This document shows positions 39,951 to 49,446 of a stretch of DNA of 64,000 bases, one piece after another (position 1 is the stretch's first letter; every line of letters starts with the position of its first letter). The notes below the pieces were generated by a model. It ran no database searches and had not been told where the DNA came from. It saw nothing but the letters and a program-made list of their open reading frames with translations. The position numbers and the translations under genes were made by a program. This DNA is from Candidatus Anammoxibacter sp. (GTDB lineage Bacteria; Planctomycetota; Brocadiia; Brocadiales; Anammoxibacteraceae): NCBI GenBank assembly GCA_021777055.1, contig JAIQZO010000034.1:89721-153720 (forward strand), written 5' to 3'.

Positions 39951-41654
39951 ATGGACACAAAGAACAGATTTGATATAAAAAGACAAACGAAATCAAACAT
40001 AAAGAGATCTCGCCCGGTATCCTTTTATTTTCTTTTATGTTTCCTGTTATTCTCTATTTCAGAAGTAACGGGTAAATATTGTATATGTGCTGCCGAATCA
40101 CTATTAGCGACTCAAAATACCGGGTTCCCGTCTAGGCAAGTGGAGAATAATGTGGCGGTTGAGTTTTTCTTTAGACCTCTGCCTGCAGATGAAAATGGTT
40201 TTGAGGATGAGTTGGCAAAATTTAAACAAAATTTTACCGCAGAGAAGAAAGACAGTCAAAACCGTGTGCGTGTTAACGAGGATGTTGCCATAATATTTAA
40301 GGTTACGGACGCTACTATGGACTGGCCTATACAGGGCCAGGGATTTGTCCCAGACTCACCCATTAGGTTTGCTTCGGGACCTGGCAATCTGGATTATACC
40401 AAGAGTGGAATCTTAAAAAGGGCCAAGTTATACGGAGGTCACTTCCCAATTAATGAATATGTTTACCTTTATGTCCTAAATAGTATCGAGGGTACTGTCA
40501 GCATAATGGATATATCCAGTCTTAATTCAGGTAAACCCATAGAAAAGATCTATTTATCTGACGGTAAGCCGTGCATTGGCATTGACATTGATATAGAGTG
40601 GCTAGGGCGTTATGCATATGTTACACTGGATAGCGATGAAGTTGCGGTTATTGATTGCACGAGGCTCTGTGTTATTCGCAAAATTCCTGTGGGAAGTAAG
40701 CCGCACCATGTGTTTGTTCAGCCTGATGGTAGGCTTGCTTGGGTGTGCAATGATGGAGATGGTACCGTTACGGTTATTGATACGGAAAACCAGTCTGTTG
40801 TAAAAACTGTTTCTGTTGGTGCTGGCCATCATGAAATTGCATTTACCGATGATAGTCGGTATGCCTGCATTACGAATCAAGGAAGTGATAGCGTAACCCT
40901 TGTGGACGTATTCACGTTAACTGTCCGTGGAGATGTTTCTGTGGGTAAACGGCCTCACGGTTTGGGCTTTTCCAGCCTTAGCCAGTTTATGTATGTGGCA
41001 AATGAAGGTGATGGCACTGTTTCTGTTATAAATCCGTGGTCGATGGAACGAATGAATACTATTAAAGCGGGTAAAGGTGTTAGAAAGGTGCGTTTCGGGC
41101 CGTTTCCAAGGTATGGTTTTGCACCGAACAAAGAGGATAATACCTGTTCTATGATAGACGTTACCAAGGACATTGTTGTTAATAATCTCAAAACGGGTTT
41201 GGGGCCGGAAGATGTGACATTCTCCCCGGATTGGATATTTATCAGGAACACTGCGAGCGCGGACCTAACGGTGGTTAGCCTGAATACAATGGAATTGCAG
41301 CAGGATATACCAATAGGTTATAAAAAAGTGACAGGTGTTGATCTACCAATGGGGCATGTTTATATGGAACCTCTGGGGGACGGACATTCAGTCTTAATAC
41401 CAAGTCCTGAAGAAGGAACAGTTTACAGATATGCACCCGGGGAAGCGATGGCAGGCGGAACTGTGCCTACGGACATTTACAATACACAGTCTAAAGGTGC
41501 TTCTGCAATAGCGGTTTACTACAGGGGGTTAAAGGAGATATCCAGTGGTGTATATCTAAGAGTTGTACGGTTTCAGAAACCTGGACGATATGAATTGGGC
41601 TTTTATATAGACAATCCTGAACTGACAGCCTGCTTTGATATATACGCAAAGTGA
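39951..41654 (+). CDS. Secreted YVTN-family beta-propeller protein 1
   Basis: A 567-residue exported protein. The signal region lies at about 20-47 (basic KRSRPVS then a hydrophobic stretch). Residues 60-165 form an Ig-like domain, 165-455 a beta-propeller of YVTN repeats (VYLYVLNSIEGTVSIMDISS, LAWVCNDGDGTVTVIDTENQ, FMYVANEGDGTVSVINPW), and 460-567 a C-terminal domain ending GRYELGFYIDNPELTACFDI. The same C-terminal motif closes the second propeller gene at 42589, so they are paralogues. YVTN propellers share the fold of the heme d1 and surface-layer families, but no heme-binding motif is evident. Likely a periplasmic partner of the cytochrome c fusion upstream; inference. Confidence 0.87.
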   Translation: MDTKNRFDIKRQTKSNIKRSRPVSFYFLLCFLLFSISEVTGKYCICAAESLLATQNTGFPSRQVENNVAVEFFFRPLPADENGFEDELAKFKQNFTAEKKDSQNRVRVNEDVAIIFKVTDATMDWPIQGQGFVPDSPIRFASGPGNLDYTKSGILKRAKLYGGHFPINEYVYLYVLNSIEGTVSIMDISSLNSGKPIEKIYLSDGKPCIGIDIDIEWLGRYAYVTLDSDEVAVIDCTRLCVIRKIPVGSKPHHVFVQPDGRLAWVCNDGDGTVTVIDTENQSVVKTVSVGAGHHEIAFTDDSRYACITNQGSDSVTLVDVFTLTVRGDVSVGKRPHGLGFSSLSQFMYVANEGDGTVSVINPWSMERMNTIKAGKGVRKVRFGPFPRYGFAPNKEDNTCSMIDVTKDIVVNNLKTGLGPEDVTFSPDWIFIRNTASADLTVVSLNTMELQQDIPIGYKKVTGVDLPMGHVYMEPLGDGHSVLIPSPEEGTVYRYAPGEAMAGGTVPTDIYNTQSKGASAIAVYYRGLKEISSGVYLRVVRFQKPGRYELGFYIDNPELTACFDIYAK

Positions 41655-41871
41655 TTAGAAGGGCGGCATTTAGCGATCCATCTTTCGGTTATCTTTGAAT
41701 GTTATTCAATCGTGATTTTTTTGATATAGCGAAGGTTACATCTGTAAGATCTTCAATTATAGCATCCAAATCTAACCAAAACCTGAAGCACTAAATGTCA
41801 AACTTCTTAGCCCTTTAACCTATAAACGGAATTTATTAGTTTTCGATGATTATTGATTAGGAGGACATAAG

Positions 41872-42555
41872 ATGAAAAACACTATATACAGGTTTGGTAC
41901 TGTAATTTGCGTTTCTTTTGCTGTACTTTTTCTTTCAGCCTGTTTTGCCTACGCAGAAACTGAAAGTGCAGTGCCACAGGACAAACAAAAAGCTGAAGAG
42001 AAAGGGGCATGTTGTGATGAAGCGGCAAAGAAAGCGGCACTGAATGTTAAAGTTGAAGAGGTGCAGCAGGAATTACCACAACTTCCAAACATTGTTATGC
42101 TTACTCAGGCCGGAGAAACCGTTCGTATTTCCGAAGTCCTGAAAGACAAGATAACCGTTATAAACTTTATTTATACTTCATGCACCAGTGTGTGTCAGAT
42201 ACTCACTGCCAACTTCCGTCAGCTTGAAAAGGCCCTGGACGGCATAGATACGGATCGAGAAGTGCAGCTTGTGTCTATTTCTATTGACCCTGATACCGAT
42301 ACACCTGAAAGGCTTCGGCAGTATGCCGTAAAACAGAGGATTGATTTGGAAAGATGGACCCTTTTGGTGAGTGGAATTAACTCAATCGAAAAATTTTCCA
42401 GGGCATTAGGGTTTTCAAATATTGATAAATCTACGCACGCACCCGGTGTCGTAATCTGGGATGACATAGACAAAAGGTGGCAGCGGTTTGTTGGAATCAC
42501 TCCTCCCCATGTTTTATCAAAAGAGATTGCAAAACTGCCAGCTATAAGTGGCTGA
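41872..42555 (+). CDS. SCO1/SenC copper-binding thioredoxin-fold protein
   Basis: A 227-residue exported protein. The signal peptide ends LSACFAYAE, which could be processed by signal peptidase I after AYA or acylated at the Cys. The thioredoxin-like domain carries the metal-binding CxxxC in YTSCTSVCQ and the third ligand in STHAPGVVI, then SIDPDTDTPERLRQY. SCO proteins bind copper or reduce disulfides during assembly of copper sites in oxidases and related enzymes. An extra CCDE pair lies near residue 45. It lies between two propeller genes in one direction, so it probably serves the same exported redox system. AGGAGG lies eight bases before the ATG. Confidence 0.92.
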   Translation: MKNTIYRFGTVICVSFAVLFLSACFAYAETESAVPQDKQKAEEKGACCDEAAKKAALNVKVEEVQQELPQLPNIVMLTQAGETVRISEVLKDKITVINFIYTSCTSVCQILTANFRQLEKALDGIDTDREVQLVSISIDPDTDTPERLRQYAVKQRIDLERWTLLVSGINSIEKFSRALGFSNIDKSTHAPGVVIWDDIDKRWQRFVGITPPHVLSKEIAKLPAISG

Positions 42556-42588
42556 GGTGTAAATTTGATAAATCTTAAATGAATTTTA

Positions 42589-44184
42589 ATGTTTAAAATA
42601 TTATTAATAATAATGATTCGGCTATTTAAATATATATTTTTCCATATGGAGGGAGTATTTAAGAGTATTATCCCTCTAGTTGCTGTATTGATAGTGGTAA
42701 ATTCGGCTGTGTTGGCCGGTTTTGTTGAAAATGGAGTATCCATTGATTTCAAGGTTGAGCCTCTTAGCGTCAATTCATTGGCAAATAGTTCGGCGGATAG
42801 TATACATATTGGTCAGGAAGTAATGATCAATTTTATAGTAAAAGACGCTTTTACCGGGGCTCCGGTAAAAGGGCTTTTGCCTGATTCATTTCTACAGTAT
42901 AAACCAAGAGCAATTACCCCTGAAGAGATTAAGGCCTCTATGGAGAAATGCCGCTTTAGGGCATTGAAAAGGGGGCGTATGCACAATGGTCACCCGCCTG
43001 AATTGGAAAATACCTATGTGATGTGTTTGAATAGTTCAGACAATACTATTTCAGTAATAGACCCATTGATGAAACCAAAATTTATAAGAAAAAAAATCTC
43101 TCTTCCTGAAAAGTGTGCCGATATGGAAATTGATGAATACGGAAGTGATCTTTACGTTACCAGTGAGGACGGGAAGGTTATTATTATAGACTGCAATCTG
43201 CTTGAAGTTATTAAAAGCATAGACGTTGGTGTAAGTCCTTACCATATTATCTTTCAGCCTGACGGACGGTTTGTGTGGGTTGGCAACGATGGAGATGGGA
43301 CTGTGAGCGTTATAGATGCAGAAAAAAGGTTGCTAGTAAAAAATATCCCGGTGGGTAAGGGGCATCATGAGATAGCATTTAGCGATGATTCGTTTTATGC
43401 GTTCGTTACAAACCGGGACGATGATAGTGTTACGGTAATTGATATAAATAGCCTTGTTGCCGTAAAGACATTAATTACGGGAAAGAACCCCCATGGCTTG
43501 GCATACTCTAGCCTGAGTCAGTATGTTTATGTCGCAAATGAAGGAGACGGTACTATCTCTGTGCTGGATACGGTCAAACAGGAGGTAGTAAATACTCTTT
43601 TGTCTGGAAAAGGTGTACGAACTATTGCATTCAGTGACAACGGACGTCTCTGTTTTGCCATAAATAAAAAAGAAAACAGTGTGTCGATATTTGATATCAG
43701 TAGAGACAGGATAATAAAAACCATAGATACTGGCATCAGGCCAGAGAGTATTGTTGTTTCAGAGAAATATGTGTATATCAGGAATGTCGGCAGTCCTGAT
43801 GTAACGGTTATAAAGTTAAAAGATTTGACAAGTAAAGGCCAGATTCCTGTTGGCGATGTGCCGCCTAATAATACAGATCTGAAGATGGGGCATATCGATA
43901 TGGCCGATTCGTATATGGTAATTGTTCCGAATCCGACAGACGGAATTGTCTATACAATGATTCACGGAGATGATGGGACTGCTTTCAAGTATCATACAGG
44001 AACAGGCGGCACGACCAAAGTTGCTATTTTCTGGACCGGTCTTAAAGAGACGCAGCCTGGGGTATATTCACGTGTTGTTAAATTTAATGAGCCGGGGCGT
44101 CATGAAGTGGGGTTTTATATTGGTAGTCCTGAGTTGACGGCGTGTTTTGATGTTAATGTCGCTGCATCTACCATTGGCAGGTAA
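42589..44184 (+). CDS. Secreted YVTN-family beta-propeller protein 2
   Basis: A protein of up to 531 residues, paralogue of the 39951 product. A hydrophobic signal region, an Ig-like domain (about 45-105), a YVTN propeller (about 125-420; VWVGNDGDGTVSVIDAEKR, YVYVANEGDGTISVLDTVKQ) and the shared C-terminal domain (PGRHEVGFYIGSPELTACFD) follow in order. The start is uncertain: the ATG at 42589 gives two hydrophobic stretches, while the ATG at 42646 (MEGVFKSIIPLV) gives a normal signal peptide; neither has a strong Shine-Dalgarno. It starts 33 bases after the SCO gene, so the two are likely cotranscribed. Confidence 0.85.
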   Translation: MFKILLIIMIRLFKYIFFHMEGVFKSIIPLVAVLIVVNSAVLAGFVENGVSIDFKVEPLSVNSLANSSADSIHIGQEVMINFIVKDAFTGAPVKGLLPDSFLQYKPRAITPEEIKASMEKCRFRALKRGRMHNGHPPELENTYVMCLNSSDNTISVIDPLMKPKFIRKKISLPEKCADMEIDEYGSDLYVTSEDGKVIIIDCNLLEVIKSIDVGVSPYHIIFQPDGRFVWVGNDGDGTVSVIDAEKRLLVKNIPVGKGHHEIAFSDDSFYAFVTNRDDDSVTVIDINSLVAVKTLITGKNPHGLAYSSLSQYVYVANEGDGTISVLDTVKQEVVNTLLSGKGVRTIAFSDNGRLCFAINKKENSVSIFDISRDRIIKTIDTGIRPESIVVSEKYVYIRNVGSPDVTVIKLKDLTSKGQIPVGDVPPNNTDLKMGHIDMADSYMVIVPNPTDGIVYTMIHGDDGTAFKYHTGTGGTTKVAIFWTGLKETQPGVYSRVVKFNEPGRHEVGFYIGSPELTACFDVNVAASTIGR

Positions 44185-44204
44185 TAAGTAGAATATTGGA
44201 GGCA

Positions 44205-44285
44205 AGGTCAAAGTCTGACGTTGCAAATCTTAAAGATAAAAGGCCAAAAGGATTTTACCTTCAGACTTCTGCCTATCCACCTGAC
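44205..44285. repeat. GGCTGAAG-type hairpin repeat
   Basis: A diverged copy: AAGGTCAAAGTCTGACGTTG on the left, GATTTTACCTTCAGACTTC on the right, with AAAGATAAAAGGCC in the middle. It separates the propeller gene from the VKOR-DsbA gene. Confidence 0.5.
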
Positions 44286-44333
44286 TAATTACGAAATTAG
44301 TTATAGTAGATATAAACAGATAAAATAAAGAAA

Positions 44334-45770
44334 ATGGGAAACGAAAAAAATAGAGGAAAAAAGAGCAATAATTCCAGAGGGAAAGTAGAAAAGCCAAAAA
44401 AGAATAAAGCTTTTACAGAAGAGGTAGTTAAAGAATCTGCGCAGGATATAGATGCGAATGGAATGGCTGTGAACAATGAAATAAAACTTGCCCATAGAGA
44501 TAAGGAGAATGCTGAAGCTGTGGAAGTTTGCAAGGAGAAAACCTGTAAAGAGGGAGGTGTGGGTGCGGGGTGGACAATAAGTATTGCGCTGTCCGCTGCT
44601 CTGGGGTTGGCAATGTCTATCTACCTTACAATACATCACTATCAAATAATGAGTGGACTGCCGGACTATCAAAGTTTCTGCTCCATAAGTGAGTACATTG
44701 ATTGTGATATGGTAAATACCAGCAGTTACTCCGAATTCCGAGGGTTGCCTGTTGCACTTTTCGGTGCAGGTATTTATGCGTGTGTTGTCTGTTTGATTAT
44801 CCTGAGTATTTTTGCGAGAGGTACCACACTAAAACGGTACATTTCAGCAATAACTATCCTGGGCTTTGCGTCGTTTTGCGGATCCATATATTTTGCAATT
44901 GTTTCTACCTTTATTCTTCACGCAATATGTATCCTCTGTGTCGGAACATATCTGATAAATCTCTTTTTCTTCCTTGGTGGTACAGCGGCCATACGTAAGT
45001 TGGACAAAGGGAGCTTCAACCCTGTAAGATCTGTCACATCAATGTTTATGGCAGGTAGGTCAGGAGAAGGTCTTGCAATGGGAAATGCTTTGGGGATCTT
45101 TGCCATAATTATGGTTGTTATCCAGGGGTTTCTTTCTGTGTTATACCTTGATGCTAAATATCTGGGTTTTTCAGATAGTGATATTGCTAGTTTCAAGGAA
45201 AAATATATGGCTATAAAACCTCAGGAGATAGATTTGTCGGATTCTCCATACTGGGGGACTGACAACCCGGATCTGACAATCGTCGTTTTCGAAGATTTTC
45301 TCTGCCATTTCTGCAAACGTGCCCATGTAACCGCGTTTCCAATATTTAAGGAGTATAAGAACAGGATCAAGATTGTATTTAAACATCTTCCTTATGACAA
45401 GGAGTGTAACAGTGCCCTGCAGAAAACCATACATCCTGGTGCCTGTAAATCCGCAGTTGCGGCTGCATGTGCATCCATTCAGGGAGAGTTTGCCAGATTC
45501 CAGGAGTACTTCTTTTCTCACCAGGATGTGATAAAACCTGACATGGATATTGCTAAAGTTGCATCTGAGATCGGTGGTGTTGACATGGATAAATTCGAGT
45601 TATGTCTTGATCAGGGTAAGGGGGAGTGGGTAATACGAAGGGACTTTAATGAGGCAATGAAGCTAACCGTTAGACGTACGCCGGCATATTTCTTTAATGG
45701 ACGTAAATGGGAAGGTGCATTAAAGCCTATATTTATAAAAAAGATACTGGAATGGGAACTGGGGACTTAG
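44334..45770 (+). CDS. VKOR-DsbA fusion, disulfide-forming enzyme
   Basis: A 478-residue membrane enzyme. A Lys/Glu-rich cytoplasmic tail of about 75 residues comes first. A VKOR domain (about 78-220, four to five membrane segments) follows, with the loop cysteines FCSISEYIDCDMV and the quinone-side CxxC in AICILCVGT. After another membrane segment (about 245-275), a periplasmic DsbA-like thioredoxin domain (about 300-478) carries CHFC and KHLPYD, with extra cysteines (KECN, GACKS, LCLD). The single chain can pass electrons from substrate thiols through the DsbA part to quinone. It ends the exported redox cluster and would supply disulfides to its members or to other periplasmic proteins. Confidence 0.92.
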   Translation: MGNEKNRGKKSNNSRGKVEKPKKNKAFTEEVVKESAQDIDANGMAVNNEIKLAHRDKENAEAVEVCKEKTCKEGGVGAGWTISIALSAALGLAMSIYLTIHHYQIMSGLPDYQSFCSISEYIDCDMVNTSSYSEFRGLPVALFGAGIYACVVCLIILSIFARGTTLKRYISAITILGFASFCGSIYFAIVSTFILHAICILCVGTYLINLFFFLGGTAAIRKLDKGSFNPVRSVTSMFMAGRSGEGLAMGNALGIFAIIMVVIQGFLSVLYLDAKYLGFSDSDIASFKEKYMAIKPQEIDLSDSPYWGTDNPDLTIVVFEDFLCHFCKRAHVTAFPIFKEYKNRIKIVFKHLPYDKECNSALQKTIHPGACKSAVAAACASIQGEFARFQEYFFSHQDVIKPDMDIAKVASEIGGVDMDKFELCLDQGKGEWVIRRDFNEAMKLTVRRTPAYFFNGRKWEGALKPIFIKKILEWELGT

Positions 45771-45977
45771 AGAGTGTGTGAAAATAGCTTCTCTATTTTA
45801 TGTATAAGTTTAGGTTGGATTTGGTCAAACTAATATAGCTAGACCGGAAGCATCGCTTTAGCTATATAAAGGGTTTCATGTGCGGCTTTTGGGATAAGAG
45901 TGGGCTTGGCATTGAAAGTAAAATGTGGTTGTTGTTTTGATCCTTAAAGAAGAAATAGAACTGTTTCTGCGGATCGC

Positions 45978-46817
45978 TTATTTAGATGTATTGTTGTTGA
46001 TCGGCTTGTTTTTTATCATATTCCATGTTAAATCCATCTCGTCCAAGGAAGCCTCTTCTATGCTTTTCCCTTTGCTCTTTAACTCATCTTCCACCAGTCT
46101 GAATCTATTGACAAACTTATATATTGCCTTGTGAAGAACATTTTCGGTGTCCAGTTTCAGGAATCTTGCAAGGTTTACAATGGCAAAAAGAAAATCACCG
46201 AGTTCTTCTTCTATTGCTTCTATGTTTGAAGAGGATTGTATATCTGCAGGCATGTCATCTTTTATGTGTTTAATCTCATGCTTAAACTCCGAAAACTCTT
46301 CCTCTACCTTTGCAATCACGTCATTAATATCTTCCCAATCAAAACCAACCTTTGATACCTTTTTCTGAAGTTTTTGCGCCTTTTGAAGTGCGGGTAAATG
46401 TTTAGGAAGACCATCAACTATATATTTCCGGTCTTTATTTCCCTTTTCACCCTTTTTTATCTCATCCCACTGCTCTAGAACCTCTTTTGATGTTGTTGCT
46501 TGTGAATCACCAAAGACATGTGGGTGTCTCCGTGTCATTTTATCAAGCCCGAGCTTTAGCACGTCATGTATATCAAACTCGCCATTTTCAGCCGCTATTT
46601 GGGCATGAAATATAATTTGATAAAAAAGGTCGCCCAGTTCATCCTTGAGTTTTTCACTATCTCCGGAATCTATTGCGTCTATTACTTCGTAGGTCTCTTC
46701 CACCAGGTAAGGTTTAAGGCTGCTGTGTGTCTGCTCTATATCCCATGGGCACCCTCCTTCATCACGAAGCCTGCTCATTAATTTAATCAGATCATTGAAA
46801 TGGATAGTGGCACCCAA
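45978..46817 (-). CDS. mazG: Nucleoside triphosphate pyrophosphohydrolase MazG
   Basis: A 280-residue enzyme that hydrolyses (d)NTPs to monophosphates, a house-cleaning and stringent-response-linked role. It holds two MazG repeats: RLRDEGGCPWDIEQTHSSLK with EETYEVIDAI and EELGDLFYQIIFH in the first, EEELGDFLFAIVNLARF in the second. The ORF track starts at 46847, but AGGAG lies six bases before a TTG at 46817 and that start matches the usual distance to MSRLRD in known MazG, so TTG is preferred. Confidence 0.92.
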   Translation of the reverse strand: MGATIHFNDLIKLMSRLRDEGGCPWDIEQTHSSLKPYLVEETYEVIDAIDSGDSEKLKDELGDLFYQIIFHAQIAAENGEFDIHDVLKLGLDKMTRRHPHVFGDSQATTSKEVLEQWDEIKKGEKGNKDRKYIVDGLPKHLPALQKAQKLQKKVSKVGFDWEDINDVIAKVEEEFSEFKHEIKHIKDDMPADIQSSSNIEAIEEELGDFLFAIVNLARFLKLDTENVLHKAIYKFVNRFRLVEDELKSKGKSIEEASLDEMDLTWNMIKNKPINNNTSK

Positions 46818-46910
46818 TGTAAACTCCTGTAGGTTCCGCATTAACATCGGAGGTAGACCGCTGTTTTCCGCAGGTAAAAAACATGTGAATAATAAGTTTT
46901 TTTTTAGATA

Positions 46911-46957
46911 GATATTAGATAGTAATTTGTAATAAATATTACTTACTATCTAATATC
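46911..46957. repeat. Perfect 15-bp inverted repeat
   Basis: GATATTAGATAGTAA (46911-46925) and its complement (46943-46957) lie between aquaporin and mazG, flanked by A/T runs. It could end the aquaporin transcript, but no T tract follows the stem on the minus strand. Confidence 0.6.
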
Positions 46958-46997
46958 AGTCTCTAAAAAAATAGTTATTTTATCAGATTATTGATAT

Positions 46998-47711
46998 TTA
47001 TTTCTTTGCTTTTTGAACTGCTTTTGCTTCTTCGTCTTTCTGTGCAAAGAATATGTCATATACAAATCCGGCCAATATTCCGCCTAAGATAGGGCCAAGC
47101 CACCATACCATATGGTTATCAAAATTACCGGCAATAAAAGCTGGTCCGAATACACGTGCAGGGTTCATTGCTCCGCCTGTGATAGGTCCTCCGATCATAA
47201 CGCCGAAAAGAACAACCAAACCTATGGCAAGGCCAGCAAGTGAAGGTGTTGCCCTTTTGTCAATCACTGTAGCATACACCACAAATACAAGCAAAAATGT
47301 TATTACTGCTTCCATTACCACAGCCTGCATCATTGTTACGCCGCTACCAAGGGAGCAAGATCCGAATCCTACCGCTGCTGCAGCTGGGAACAATGTTTTT
47401 AGCATAAAAGCTCCACAACTAGCACCGCCTAATTGTGCAACAATATACATAAATCCTGTTTTAGCTTCCATCCTTTTAGTCATTAACAAAGATATTGTTA
47501 CCGCAGGGTTTATGTGCGCTCCCGATACATATCCCAAGGAATATGCAACCGCAACAACTACAAAGCCAAAGGCAATTGCGATACCTAGAAGTCCAAAACC
47601 AGGTGATCCGGCCTGTGTTAAATAATAATTAGCGCATACTGAACCAGCACCAATGAATATCAAGGCAAACGTCCCCAAAAACTCTGAAATGTATTTTCTG
47701 AAATCCTCCAT
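46998..47711 (-). CDS. Aquaporin (MIP family) with unusual selectivity filter
   Basis: A 237-residue channel with six membrane segments and both pore motifs (HINPAVT and GAMNPAR). Aligning by hand to E. coli AqpZ, the aromatic/arginine filter reads Phe, Val, Gly, Arg: the His of water-specific channels is Val and the Thr/Cys position is Gly. That predicts a wider, less polar pore, possibly passing glycerol, urea, ammonia or another small neutral solute rather than water alone. AGGAG lies ten bases before the ATG. It is a single-gene unit between mazG and a divergent small membrane protein gene. Confidence 0.9.
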   Translation of the reverse strand: MEDFRKYISEFLGTFALIFIGAGSVCANYYLTQAGSPGFGLLGIAIAFGFVVVAVAYSLGYVSGAHINPAVTISLLMTKRMEAKTGFMYIVAQLGGASCGAFMLKTLFPAAAAVGFGSCSLGSGVTMMQAVVMEAVITFLLVFVVYATVIDKRATPSLAGLAIGLVVLFGVMIGGPITGGAMNPARVFGPAFIAGNFDNHMVWWLGPILGGILAGFVYDIFFAQKDEEAKAVQKAKK

Positions 47712-48082
47712 TAAACTTGTTCTCCTATTTTTCTGTGTAAAGTTAGAAAGAAAATAAATTAGTAGGTATAAAAAAGCTCTGAAATTTACTTAAAAGTTTA
47801 CCCTCCTTTCAAAGTAAAACCATATCATAATATATCTGAAAATTTTTACAAATTATTTTTATTTATATTTGTTCTAAATATTGTCGTCTTATACAATAGC
47901 AGCCGCATTTTGTCAAGCAAATAACGTCTGTACGACAGTTAAATATTGCCAGAAATTATCAAAACGAATCATTTCGGGAAAGATTTCCCATTATAATCAC
48001 TATACACTAGAGAAATAATTGCTCTAACACTGCGAAAATATGAAAGATAACAACAAAAACCTACGAACATAACTTTATTTGT
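47712..48082. other. Intergenic between divergent genes
   Basis: AT-rich region between the aquaporin gene and the divergent small membrane protein. No ORF, repeat copy or RNA gene was seen apart from the promoter at 48083. Confidence 0.45.
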
Positions 48083-48111
48083 TTGACAGAAATAGTGTGA
48101 TAAGATATATT
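48083..48111 (+). promoter_or_regulatory. Sigma-70 promoter (TTGACA-N17-TATATT)
   Basis: A perfect -35 hexamer and a five-of-six -10 hexamer with the ideal 17-base spacer lie about 50 bases upstream of the ATG of the 48164-48463 gene. Confidence 0.75.
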
Positions 48112-48163
48112 TTATAAGCATATTTTGTTAATTTTTTAATAAAACGTAGAGGTGTTATATACT

Positions 48164-48463
48164 ATGGAAGATAATACAAAAAATGAAAACGAATCAGTTG
48201 ATGGTATCGAAGTAAGTTCTTTGGACGTGCATATGCTGGATTTGGAAGTGAAAAGCTTTTTAGAAAAAATAATGACATCTAATATTATACGTGGGGCTGG
48301 TACTCTTCTTGTGCTTGCACTTGGTCTTATGTTTGGAATTATGTTTCTTATTGGAAGTGTAGGTCTTTTAAAGAGCAAAAGTGGTACAGAAAACGTCGCT
48401 GCTGTTGAATCGGTTGAAGAGGGGGCAGTTGAAGAATCAGAAGAAGAATCAGAAGAAGAATAG
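48164..48463 (+). CDS. Small single-pass membrane protein, unknown
   Basis: A 99-residue protein from ATG 48164 (MEDNTKNENES; the track adds four codons from a GTG). Residues 1-45 are acidic and polar, 46-68 form one membrane segment (GAGTLLVLALGLMFGIMFLIG) preceded by basic and polar residues, and the tail is almost all Glu and Ser (VEESEEESEEE). An AGAGG lies about eleven bases before the ATG and a strong sigma-70 promoter precedes it. No family recognised; the very acidic tail would suit a cation or protein interaction. Confidence 0.7.
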   Translation: MEDNTKNENESVDGIEVSSLDVHMLDLEVKSFLEKIMTSNIIRGAGTLLVLALGLMFGIMFLIGSVGLLKSKSGTENVAAVESVEEGAVEESEEESEEE

Positions 48464-48630
48464 ACATCTGATCTATAATGATAACCGTTTACAAATGATA
48501 ACCGTTTACAGCGCACAGCAGTCAATAATAATCAATAATAAGTAGTACAATTGCGCTTATACCAGTTTATTGTCTTGTGTGTACAGTGAACGGTTATGGG
48601 CTATTAATCGAATGTTTACAAGATTACACC

Positions 48631-49257
48631 TTATGGTTTAATAACCTCGCTTTCCGTAATAATCATATCCACCCTCTGATCATGATCACAATATGGTATC
48701 TCGCTAAATATCTGAAAATCAAAGGCTACAGATATTGCAGTGGTGGTTTTTCTACGTTTTGATAATAAACGGTCATAGTGGCCGGCACCAAACCCCAATC
48801 TCATACCTGTTCTATCGAACCCAAGTCCTGGAACAACAATCAGGTCGATTTTAGAGACATCAATGGGTTCAATTGTCTCGTTGCTAGGTTCCCAAATACC
48901 AAATCCAGTTTTTCGCCAGCTTTTTTTATGATTACCATTAGTTTTGTTAAAAAAGAGCTCAGTTACATGCCTATTCGAAAGCACAGAGAGTAAAAGCGGA
49001 TTACCATCTTTCTGCACTATCGGTACAGCCATTAATTTTCCCTGTTCAAGTCCGGTTTGAAACAGATTCCCGGTCTGCACCTCTCCTGGCATTGCAACAT
49101 AAATAAGTACGGTTTTGCTCTGTTGGAATTGTTCTAAGTCTATGAGGTGCTGGCAGATAACGTTACTGCGGCTTTTCATGTCACCAGTTGTAAGAGATCT
49201 CCTTTTGTCTAAAACTTCCTGGCGAATCTTTGTTTTCAGATTTGACACTTCGTCCAT
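48631..49257 (-). CDS. 5-formyltetrahydrofolate cyclo-ligase
   Basis: A 208-residue cytoplasmic enzyme that converts 5-formyl-THF to 5,10-methenyl-THF using ATP. The N-terminal KTKIRQEVLDKRRSL and the signature LIVVPGLGFDRTGMRLGFGAGHYDR are intact, and the length is standard. AAGGAAG lies about ten bases before the ATG. In many bacteria this gene follows the 6S RNA gene; I could not recognise a 6S RNA in 49258-49585. It is divergent from lexA. Confidence 0.93.
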   Translation of the reverse strand: MDEVSNLKTKIRQEVLDKRRSLTTGDMKSRSNVICQHLIDLEQFQQSKTVLIYVAMPGEVQTGNLFQTGLEQGKLMAVPIVQKDGNPLLLSVLSNRHVTELFFNKTNGNHKKSWRKTGFGIWEPSNETIEPIDVSKIDLIVVPGLGFDRTGMRLGFGAGHYDRLLSKRRKTTTAISVAFDFQIFSEIPYCDHDQRVDMIITESEVIKP

Positions 49258-49446
49258 TTTGCAGTTCTTCCTTCCGATTCTGTTTGAAATTCAAGATTAT
49301 AAGGTACGCTCCGTTAATTTTAAACCGTAAAATAATTATTTTTTTCTTCAAGATAGAGATATCCTAACATGAATCCTCAATAAAGTTTGGCAAAGGGTGC
49401 AGAAAAGAAACAGGCAAAATTTTTGTCTCATATGAGCTGGCCAGCC

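Noticed and set aside
49258-49446. 6S RNA expected near the 5-formyl-THF cyclo-ligase gene
   Set aside because: No long hairpin with a central bubble could be drawn on either strand with confidence; a covariance-model search would be needed.
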